A stretch of DNA of 47,824 nucleotides from Ectocarpus siliculosus (taxonomy: Eukaryota > Sar > Phaeophyceae > Ectocarpales > Ectocarpaceae). The translations under genes and the position numbers were made by a program. Position 1 is the first letter of the stretch. Every line of letters starts with the position of its first letter. Positions 39,935-47,824 of this stretch are shown here, piece by piece. The notes beneath the pieces were generated by a model. The model was given only the letters and a program-made list of their open reading frames with translations. It did no database searches and had not been told where the DNA came from. The stretch lies in the NCBI GenBank assembly GCA_000310025.1, contig FN648756.1, positions 1 through 47,824 on the forward strand. Direction: 5' to 3'.

Positions 39935-42289
39935 CCCCCCCGCCAGCTCGCCGAGCATCAGTCGTTTCGGGAGTCGCCCGTCCGGCTGCCTTGCCAGTGC
40001 TCCCGCGAACAGTAGGCGTCGTTGTCGGATCGTGGCTTCAACGCTCTGGCATTCGACCCTCTTCAGCGTCTGGGCGTACGAGAGCTGCCGGTAGGTGTCT
40101 TTCTTGCGCTTGTACCCGATAACTCGAAGGAGCAGTCGGTGGTGTGTCAACCGCAGCGTCTGATAGTGGCCGCTGAGTGGTGACCATGTCATGCAGCCGT
40201 ACAGCAGTGCCCCCATCGCCTCGGCCTGGAGGAGGCGGATCTTGAGTCGGATTGGCGCTTTCGGTCTGTCGAAGAGCTCCTGGCCATATCGCCTGAGGCA
40301 CGCCCACGCTCCTCTGCTCCTGTAGCTGATCTCCCGGGTGAGGTCGCCATGTTCGTTGACGAGGCCACCGAGGTACCGGAACTCGGTCGTCTGGGCGTAT
40401 TTCTGTCCCGCGGCTTCGATGGTCAGTGGTGGAGGAGGCGGGGGGGGCTGTGATGTTGCAGTCGGCTTGTCTTTCGCGCGCATCAGGAGCGTCTCCGTCT
40501 TCTTCTCCGACACCGTTAGCCCGAACTCTCCGAACACCTCAACGATGATGGTCATCATTCTCGCCAGTCCTTGTGCAGACCTCGATACGACGCCGGCATC
40601 ATCGGCATACAGCATCCCCCATACTGCCCTCCGTACTCGGTCAAGGGGTGTCTCCTCCCCCCCGCCCGCTTCCGTCTTCCCCTCCTCCAAGCACACCAGA
40701 TTCCGCAGAACAACATCATCCTCGCTGAATCGGATAACGACGACCTCGAGGACCTCGGCGAAGAAGATGTTGAACAGCAGTGGGGATAGGACACATCCTT
40801 GTCGCACGCCCTGTGTGACGAAGAACCAGTCCGATAGTTCTCCGTCGTCCATGCGCACCCGGGCCCGCATTCCATCGTGGAATTGGCGGATGACTTTGAT
40901 TAGCTTCGCGGGAATCCCGGCCCTGGCCAGCACCTTCCATAGCATCTCTCGGTCCACCGAATCATAAGCCTTCTTCAAGTCGACGAAGCACATGTAGAGC
41001 GGTATATTCTTTCTCCGCCCCAGCTCCCGGAGGCGGCGCACGACAAACAGCATGTCGACGGTGGATCGCCCGGGTCGAAATCCGCACTGTTCCTCCGGGA
41101 GGATGTTGTTGGCTTCGCAGAAGGCGCTTAGACGGTTGGTGATGATCTTGATGGGGACCTTGCCTACGTGAGATAGTAGCGAAATCCCCCTGTAGTTGTT
41201 ACAGTTGGACCGGTCACCCTTCTTGTACAGCACCTTGATGGTTGCGTCCTGCCACTCTTGGGGGATATCTCCTCCGTTCCACACCTTGACGAGGATGATA
41301 TGGAGGTGTCTCAGGACAACGGGTTCGTCGTCATCGATCTTGAGCAACTCGGCAGGGAGGGAGTCATGGCCGGGTGCCTTCCAGTTCTTGAGGCCTTTCG
41401 CTGCCCGTGCCACCTCCTCGAGTTCTGGCACCTCTCCCAACCGTTGAGTGTCACGTGTCGCTGGCCGCTGCGTCACTCGTTCGATGATGTCTGGGTTCAG
41501 GGTGGGGGATTTGGTGTTGAGTAGGGTGCTGAAGAATCTCGCCCACCGTTGGAGGATGTCGTCCCTGTTCCGGAGCAACACGCCGTTCTCATCCGCGACG
41601 AACTGCTGTCCCCCCGCTTGTCTCCCGCTGAGGCCCACTGATCTCTTGAGGTGTTGGTACAGTCCTCTCATGTCGCGATCTTTGTAGATTGCTTCGAATT
41701 CAGTCACATATCCGCCCAGGTGGGCATAAATGCCCGTTTCGACTGCTGTAGCCACTCCCTTACACGCTGCTTTGAGAGTTCTCCACGTTGCTGGGTTCCA
41801 GTTGCCCCTCATCGCCCGGCGCGCTTCCCGCCGTTTGGTAAGGGCCTCCTCCAGCACTGCTCTCGTCTCTGGGGTCTCACACCACTCCTGCGTGCGGCGT
41901 CTCCGCGGTTCCTCCCCTAGGGTCGTCCGCGCTGCTTCGAGGAGAGCATTGGTAAAGTCGGTCGCCAATTCCGCGGCGGTGGTTGTTCGCTCGTCCAGTC
42001 GTGTGTCGAGGTTGAGGAGGAACCGATTAGTCACCGCACCCCGTGCTGCTTCGAAATGCAATTCCCGTCGGTTGAATTGTCGCTGTTTCGGTTTAGTCCG
42101 GACTGCACGGTTGTGGGCAAGCCTGCCACCGAGGTTGACGGTGGCTACTACCATGTTGTGGTCTGAGTCTGCTTTGACTGGGCGAACCGGCTGGGGGATG
42201 ACAACCACGTTAGATACTCGGCCGTGATGTGCCTGCCTTGTCAGGATGTAGTCAAGGCGCTTGCAATCGTTTCCCGACACATGTGACAT
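39875..42289 (-). CDS. LINE EN C-terminus plus reverse transcriptase, right copy
   Basis: 804 codons. Residues 12-44 hold the last EN motifs (LDYIL, catalytic SDH at 42-44), so this ORF continues the EN of 42241-43116 in another frame. RT: an N-terminal helical region, [10 protein letters not shown]-type finger sequence near 350, [10 protein letters not shown] near 401, FVDLKKAYD with D437, [13 protein letters not shown] near 495 and YADD at 561-564. A thumb/connection region with [10 protein letters not shown] follows. The frame ends at 39875 in a non-family tail because a C7 run at 39935-39941 (G7 on minus) shifts the frame. The true C-terminus ([13 protein letters not shown] onward) continues in the frame 39890-39543. 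The protein would perform target-primed reverse transcription. Confidence 0.9.
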   Translation of the reverse strand: MSHVSGNDCKRLDYILTRQAHHGRVSNVVVIPQPVRPVKADSDHNMVVATVNLGGRLAHNRAVRTKPKQRQFNRRELHFEAARGAVTNRFLLNLDTRLDERTTTAAELATDFTNALLEAARTTLGEEPRRRRTQEWCETPETRAVLEEALTKRREARRAMRGNWNPATWRTLKAACKGVATAVETGIYAHLGGYVTEFEAIYKDRDMRGLYQHLKRSVGLSGRQAGGQQFVADENGVLLRNRDDILQRWARFFSTLLNTKSPTLNPDIIERVTQRPATRDTQRLGEVPELEEVARAAKGLKNWKAPGHDSLPAELLKIDDDEPVVLRHLHIILVKVWNGGDIPQEWQDATIKVLYKKGDRSNCNNYRGISLLSHVGKVPIKIITNRLSAFCEANNILPEEQCGFRPGRSTVDMLFVVRRLRELGRRKNIPLYMCFVDLKKAYDSVDREMLWKVLARAGIPAKLIKVIRQFHDGMRARVRMDDGELSDWFFVTQGVRQGCVLSPLLFNIFFAEVLEVVVIRFSEDDVVLRNLVCLEEGKTEAGGGEETPLDRVRRAVWGMLYADDAGVVSRSAQGLARMMTIIVEVFGEFGLTVSEKKTETLLMRAKDKPTATSQPPPPPPPLTIEAAGQKYAQTTEFRYLGGLVNEHGDLTREISYRSRGAWACLRRYGQELFDRPKAPIRLKIRLLQAEAMGALLYGCMTWSPLSGHYQTLRLTHHRLLLRVIGYKRKKDTYRQLSYAQTLKRVECQSVEATIRQRRLLFAGALARQPDGRLPKRLMLGELAGGRSHVGGDRNRTGRSVCSTT

Positions 42290-43116
42290 ATTCCGCCCTT
42301 GCGTGTCTCGAAGAACGTGTTCGTGAGAGCTAGCCTGTTTTCCGTCGCGAAATTCAACAGTAGCATGCCATTGTCGTTGAGCTCATCACGCCCGTACATT
42401 CCTATTACCCTTCCGTCCCCTCCGTCCAACCTATCTCCCGTCCGCGCGTTGGCGTCCAAAAGGACATACACACATTCTTTGGAAGGGATCCTCCGCACGA
42501 GACTGTCAAGTTTTCCCCAGAACGCGCGCTTGCTGTCGGCGGTTGAAGGTTCGGTTGGAGCATACGCGGCTACGAAGTTGACCGCTCCACGATGGCCTGC
42601 CAACAGAAACCTCATGGCCATAAGGCGTTCGTCGATAAACTCCGTAGTGAACGTGGATGTCTTGCACAGTGACTCTTTGACCGCTATCCCCACACCATGG
42701 ACTCCACCAGTCTCCGTGCCACAGCAGAACACCCGGAAACCCGCTGCTGCAAATTCCGTTCGACCTGCCCTCCGTGTCTCCTGCATTCCTACCACCGATA
42801 CGTTTTGTCTCGCTGCCTCGTGTAGAATGCTGTAGGCTCGCCCGTATCCAATGGCCCCGTTTACAGCCAAAGTCCGCACATTCCAGGTTGCTACCCTAAG
42901 CAGTTGACCCTGCTGTCTCTTTCGCGCGGCCCGCGCTGCTCTCTTAGCTAGCCTACGCGTCGCCCGACCCCTCCTTCTCCTCCATCTCCCCCTCTTTTTT
43001 TGCTTTTTTGCTATTTTTTTGCGAACACTCGGGCTAAGATGATAGTTATCCCGGCCGGTTCTTGCCTTGTTTCCCATAGAGTTGTCTTCTTGTCCCGGAG
43101 CGGTGTGGCCCTCCAT
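42241..43116 (-). CDS. LINE endonuclease ORF, N-terminal part (right copy)
   Basis: Same protein as the left-copy ORF (2237-3112), starting at the equivalent ATG and with only a few substitutions (for example GIAVKES versus GIVVKES, SKRAFW versus SKRVFW). The basic N-terminus and the WNVRTL, MQETR and LLDANAR motifs are intact. It overlaps the RT ORF by 49 nt, and the final EN motifs are in that other frame. The leader between 43116 and 43300 holds a further short frame without motif. Confidence 0.82.
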   Translation of the reverse strand: MEGHTAPGQEDNSMGNKARTGRDNYHLSPSVRKKIAKKQKKRGRWRRRRGRATRRLAKRAARAARKRQQGQLLRVATWNVRTLAVNGAIGYGRAYSILHEAARQNVSVVGMQETRRAGRTEFAAAGFRVFCCGTETGGVHGVGIAVKESLCKTSTFTTEFIDERLMAMRFLLAGHRGAVNFVAAYAPTEPSTADSKRAFWGKLDSLVRRIPSKECVYVLLDANARTGDRLDGGDGRVIGMYGRDELNDNGMLLLNFATENRLALTNTFFETRKGGICHMCRETIASALTTS

Positions 43117-43303
43117 CTCTGGACTCTCTCCTTTCCTCTCTCTGGGGCATACCCCCACGGCGTGCGGTCACTTCGCCACCCTCACCGTGCTCTCTGCTGC
43201 TGCATAACCCCGGTGTCCAAGCCGGGGCGTTAGGATCCAGCCTCATTTTGCAGCTACCAAAGCTGGCGGTTCACGAGCTACCCCGATCTCACGACAGCAG
43301 TAC

Positions 43304-44483
43304 ACCGGATATCCTCTCCTTTTCGCCGCCTTCGAAAGGAAAGGCGTGGGTGGGTGACAATGTATTCTCTACTTGTTATCAGCTTCTGAGGCTCGCAAGT
43401 CACTAGGGTCCTTCCATGTGTCCACCTTGCTCGTTGTTTGTGCGCTACTTTCTCTCTTTGGCACGCCAAGACTCTGTGAACACAACGAAACGTAACGACT
43501 GATCACGACCTCCATCCAATTCTTGACGAACAAATACATCCGCCTTGCTGTGAAGAACGCTATGGAGCAAGAGGGACCACCGAAATGATTTGACGGCCAA
43601 CCACTGACTCCACGTTTTTATAAGACCTTGGTAGGTGGTGTTGCGGCAACAAATCATGATCCCTCTCCCTTTTCGAGTGGTACGCACTAGGACATGTTTC
43701 GCACTGACCAATCATGTCAACCTGAACACGTCGACACGTTGGAGATTCATCTCGAGTTGGCCAACGAAGTCGTTTGGTTGCACGTGACGGTCAGCGGAGT
43801 GGTGACGCGTGCGTTCGCTCGAAATCTCACATGAGCTTGCACTCATATGTTGGCTGCGCCATCAGTTCCCTCCAAAAATGAGCCAAGTTCGACCCACGGG
43901 TCACGTCCCCAATGACAGTCGAGACGCATCCCAGCAAAAGCTGCAATCGATCCAATATGTATACCAGAGTGAGGAGTGCCCCCAAACACTCCAAAGGCTA
44001 CAATACTGGCGGTATTCGCTGCGGGCGTTGCTCCGAAGCTTGACTAGTCTATCGCCGAATTCATCCACGTAGAAGCGGAAGGTTTGGCGATTGTCCGTAT
44101 AGACCGTTCTACTGGAATAGTTTTTTTTTAATATCAGCCGACACGAGGCGTCCCAGCAAACGATGAAAACGATACAATGGTTTTGCTCTGGGAGACAAAC
44201 GAAACTAAACGTTTACAGTTATCTTTCCAATTGCATTTAGTTTAGTTTTCCTAAAGCCAGCGCGAAGACAGCGAGAGCACAACTCCCGCAGACGCCCTTT
44301 CTATCATGCCTCTGCCTCTCACCCAATAAATACTGTCTCCCTCTCTCCCCCTCCATACAGCAACCGAGAATGCTATTTCCTCCCGTGAAGGGAATATTTC
44401 TTGCTGCACGTACATCAATAGTGCCAGGTGCCCAAGTCGTCAAATAGTACCTGCCACTCTTTCTCATTACCTACAAGGACGGT
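43304..44483. repeat. U satellite unit 7 (1180 bp)
   Basis: Directly follows the LINE 5' end and is the counterpart of unit 1, sharing its poly-T variant. TATA block at 43615-43624, about 315 bp upstream of the LINE on the LINE strand. Confidence 0.86.
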
Positions 44484-45295
44484 ACCGGATATCGTCTCCT
44501 TTTCGCCGCCTTCGAAAGAAAAGGGGTGGGTGGGTGGCAATGTATTCTCTACTTGTTATCAGCTTCTGAGGCTCGCAAAGTCACTAGGGTCCTTCCGTGT
44601 CCACCTTGCTCGTTGTTTGTGCGCTACTTTCTCTCTCTGGCACGCGAAGACTCTGTGAACACAACGAAACGTAACCATTGATCACAACCTCCATCGATTT
44701 CTTGACGAACAAATACATCCGCCTTGCTGTGAAGAACGCTATGGAGCAAGAGGGACCACCGAAATGATTTGACGGCCAACCACTGACTCCACGTTTTTAT
44801 AAGATCTTGGTAGGTGGTGTCGCGACAACAAATCATCATCCCTCTCCCTTTTCGAGGTACGCACTAGGATTATGTTTCGCACGGACCAATCATGTCAACC
44901 TGAACATGTCGACACGTCGGAGATGCATCTCGTATTGGCCAACGAGGGTCGTTTGGCTACGCGTGACGGTCAGCGAAATATTGACGCGTGCATTCGCTCG
45001 AAATCTCCCATGAGCTTGCATTCATTTGTTGGCTGCGCCATCAGTTCCCGGTAATGAGCCAAGTTCGACCCACGGGTCACGTTCCCATTGACAGCCGAGG
45101 CGAAGTGTCTCAGCGAAAGCTGCAATCGAAACAAAATGTTTACCAGGGCAAGGAGTGCCCCCAAACACGCCGAAGGCAATAATACTGGCGATATTCGCTG
45201 CGAGCATTGCTCCAATAACTTGATTCGTCTACCACCGAATTTATCCAAGTAGAAGCGGAAAGGGTGGCGATTGTTCGTTGTACAGACCGTCCTAC
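44484..45295. repeat. U satellite unit 8
   Basis: Counterpart of unit 2. It merges into S at AGACCGTCCTAC. Confidence 0.84.
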
Positions 45296-46801
45296 GCAAT
45301 GCCAGCAGGCCTGGTCAGAGAGGCATGTGCCCTTTGTCTGTTATCGCGCCCCGATCTGACACCCGAGAGGTGTTGTGGTTTTCGAGCGAACGTCAAGCTG
45401 TTGGTCGCTACTTGGTCGCCGAGCCATTACCAGCGAGGTGCTGCGCTTACGTATGTGCTAAGGACGTTTTCCTTTTCCTCGTTATCGATCTCTGCTAACC
45501 CAACCGTTCATCCTACTTGCAACGGTACTGGATATGTGGACGCGAGAGACCATTGGATATTTGGCAAACAACGGAATCAGCAGGAGGGTGCACGAGAAAT
45601 GTGTTCCCGGACACCTGTTTACCTCTCCCTTCCTCTTCCTCACCGCCCTCTCCGGGCTCCGGGTCTACTTCTACTGTGCGCCGAGAACCTCTTTGTCTGT
45701 AGCCTTGCGCCGCAACAGCCTGGGCTAGGCCTGTGCCCTCCTGCTCTCCCTCTTGTTGTCTAGGTGTGGTACGTATTTAGTACAACGGGCAGTCGTGACA
45801 AGCCCGCACGAGCGCACATGGCCTGGGGGCCCGTAGATGCACAACAACCCCCCATATTATACGGTGTCCCTTTATTTTTGAGTTCAGTCTATTCTTTTTG
45901 TATATGGGATATTGTATGGCACATTTCTTGGCGGGGGCGGTCACTTTGTACCCTCGCCCCCCCTGTAACTCTTGAAATGATGAAGTTGGGTGCGTAGGGT
46001 GTGGGCATTTTGTTTTGGTTCGTTCACCCTTCTATGAGCGCTCTGAAGACCTTGATATTCACCGGAAATCGCCGAAAAACTGTAGAATTCTTGGAACTAC
46101 CCCCGGGGTTTTCAGTCAACGACAGCACGTTAAACGTCTTTTCTACCTCTCGACTGTTCTAGGGGCGATCTTCCCTAGCAGCAATAGTTGTCCCCCCTCC
46201 TTGGCGATCGCACCGATACCTACGGCATTTCCTTCCTGTAGACGGAGGGTGTGGTAGCAGCTATGAATAGGAGACGAAGGGCTCACGTGTTCGGAAGGGT
46301 CTATTCCCTGTTTCTTGCGTGCATTTGTCGTTGATGGGGTATTGCCCGGACACCGTTCCTCGTGGTACGTGTGTGTACGTGTGGTTTGTTAGAATGTCCA
46401 GGGGACTGTTCTCCCCCGGAGTATTCAAAGTGCTGATCCCGGAATATATTCCCATACCTCATGATCTTCCCCGGGTTTCGCGTTTTCGCAAAATGACCAC
46501 CTCCAGATCCAAGCCACGGTCAATTCCATCGCACCCTCGCCTGCCCGAGCTACAGCATGCGAAAAGCGTGAAGCCATTTCTAGTAATCAAAGCTGTTGGT
46601 CGCTGCACGATAGCCGCGCCATCAGTAGCCGGATTCGGCGCTCATGCCGTTCCTACTGCTCCGATCGATCCGATTCCGCAGTAGAGTATGGCTGTGGCCG
46701 CCGCCACGATATTGTAGTGGGTTCGGACACTCACCGAACCAGGATTTGCTAATCCGAGCCGCATGGCGGATCTTTGGCGACCCCGGGCGCCTGCTCACCC
46801 C
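45296..46801. repeat. S spacer, second copy
   Basis: Collinear with 5293-6798, with a few substitutions and single-base indels (for example one C fewer in the run near 45846). No gene supported. Confidence 0.82.
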
Positions 46802-47425
46802 TAACCACTGATCACAACCTCCATCCATTTCTTGACGAACAAATACATCCGCCTTGCTGTGAAGAACGCTATGGAGCAAGAGGGACCACCGAAATGATTT
46901 GACGGCCAACCACTGACTCCACGTTTTTATAAGATCTTGGTAGGTGGTGTCGCGACAACAAATCATCATCCCTCTCCCTTTTCGAGGTACGCACTAGGAT
47001 TATGTTTCGCACGGACCAATCATGTCAACCTGAACTTGTCGACATGTCGGAGATGCATCTCGTATTGGCCAACGAGGGTCGTTTGGCTACACGTGACGGT
47101 CAGCGGAGTATTCACGCGTGCGTTCGCTCGAAATCTCCCATGAGCTTGCATTCATTTGTTGGCTGCGCCATCAGTTCCCGGTAATGAGCCAAGTTCGACC
47201 CACGGGTCACGTTCCCATTGACAGCCGAGGCGAAGAGTCTCAGCGAAAGCTGCAATCGAAACAAAATGTTTACCAGGGCAAGGAGTGCCCCCAAACACGC
47301 CGAAGGCAGTAATACTGGCGATATTCGCTGCGAGCATTGCTCCAATGACTCGCTTCGTCTACCACCGAATTTATCTAAGTAGAAGCGGAAAGGGTGGCGA
47401 TTGTTCGTTGTACAGACCGTCCTAC
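46802..47425. repeat. U satellite unit 9
   Basis: Starts at the same internal phase as unit 3 but continues past that unit's break point to AGACCGTCCTAC, then enters S again. It shows that S plus partial U forms a ~2.1-kb composite period. Confidence 0.84.
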
Positions 47426-47824
47426 TGCAATGCCAGCAGGCCTGGTCAGAGAGGCATGTGCCCTTTGTCTGTTATCGCGCCCCGATCTGACACCCGAGAG
47501 GTGTTGTGGTTTTCGAGCGAACGTCAAGCTGTTGGTCGCTACTTGATCGCCGAGCCATTACCAGCGAGGTGCTGCGCTTACGTATGTGCTAAGGACGTTT
47601 TCCTTTTCCTCGTTATCGATCTCTGCTAACCCAACCGTTCATCCTACTTGCAACGGTACTGGATATGTGGACGCGAGAGACCATTGGATATTTGGCAAAC
47701 AACGGAATCAGCAGGAGGGTGCACGAGAAATGTGTTCCCGGACACCTGTTTACCTCTCCCTTCCTCTTCCTCACCGCCCTCTCCGGGCTCCGGGTCTACT
47801 TCTACTGTGCGCCGAGAACCTCTT
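47426..47824. repeat. S spacer, third copy, cut by window end
   Basis: Matches the first 400 bp of the other two S copies. The array therefore continues beyond the window. Confidence 0.84.

Larger units (their letters stand above)
38908..43300 (-). mobile_element. LINE (RTE-like), right copy, nearly full length
   Basis: A 4.4-kb minus-strand non-LTR element: short 5' leader, EN ORF, RT ORF, C-terminal segment in a shifted frame, about 0.6 kb of 3' UTR and an (AAC)6 tail (GTT on plus). It is inserted in the U array between units 6 and 7. A target-site duplication is not clear; only GGT/GTA is compatible. Three frame problems are visible in or around its ORFs: the EN split shared with the left copy, the G7-run shift near the RT C-terminus, and the resulting early stop. 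Confidence 0.9.
40005..47235. repeat. Right copy of the large direct duplication
   Basis: Partner of 1-7232. After 47235 the right copy keeps normal array sequence, whereas the left copy turns into unique DNA at 7232. Confidence 0.85.

Noticed and set aside
45278-45763. 161-codon plus frame at the U8/S junction
   Set aside because: The equivalent frame in the left copy is shorter because of indels and substitutions. It has no motif and probably arises by chance in repeat DNA.
1-47824. CRISPR array, bacterial operons, integrated large DNA virus
   Set aside because: Spliced genes and retroelements indicate a eukaryotic nuclear genome. The tandem repeats have no spacer/repeat pattern, and no viral capsid, DNA polymerase or packaging gene is seen.
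1-47824. tRNA or rRNA genes
   Set aside because: I found no sequence that I could support as a tRNA cloverleaf or an rRNA segment by reading. A dedicated scan could still find one.

Overview
This window is eukaryotic and dominated by retroelements and satellite-like repeats. Supported features are spliced genes with GT-AG introns, two retrotransposon classes, minisatellites, CTG/GTT microsatellites, and Gly/Ser/Ala-rich predicted proteins. The combination of an RTE-like LINE, a DIRS/Ngaro-type tyrosine-recombinase (YR) retrotransposon and about 50% GC would fit a stramenopile alga, possibly a brown alga. That assignment is an inference from style; no diagnostic marker gene is present.

Layout. 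(1) 1-7232: the 5' three quarters of a minus-strand LINE, then a complex tandem array made of a ~1.18-kb unit ('U') and a ~1.5-kb spacer ('S'). (2) 7233-19746: mostly single-copy DNA with two probable plus-strand spliced genes. One is a low-complexity acidic protein (exons between 9369 and 11718). The other is a Gly-Ser-Gly-His-rich protein with a hydrophobic C-terminal tail (14665-17491). (3) 19747-29055: a 9.3-kb YR retrotransposon on the minus strand. It has split direct repeats (A1 ... B1-A2 ... B2), a gag that appears to be spliced, an RT/RNase H gene, and a YR gene that overlaps pol by 11 nt and is frameshifted. (4) 29056-35521: gene-poor, partly AT-rich DNA with a degenerate ~0.33-0.37-kb tandem repeat and a cluster of ATGATGCATCAT-type palindromes. 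(5) 35522-47824: a second U/S array interrupted by a nearly complete 4.4-kb LINE. From 40005 onward it repeats region (1) with about 1% divergence.

How the parts relate. The LINE sits inside the U array, with U sequence on both sides at the same unit phase. The LINE-U-U-S-U block is present twice as direct repeats on either side of ~28-33 kb of other DNA. The YR element looks young, because its A and B repeat pairs are identical as far as I can read. Its recombinase gene nevertheless carries a 5-bp tandem duplication that breaks the frame. The most unusual object is the inferred 2.43-kb gag intron inside that element. It joins in frame, and it contains a pyrimidine-rich 77-bp minisatellite directly upstream of its acceptor and a 286-bp AT-rich tandem duplication.
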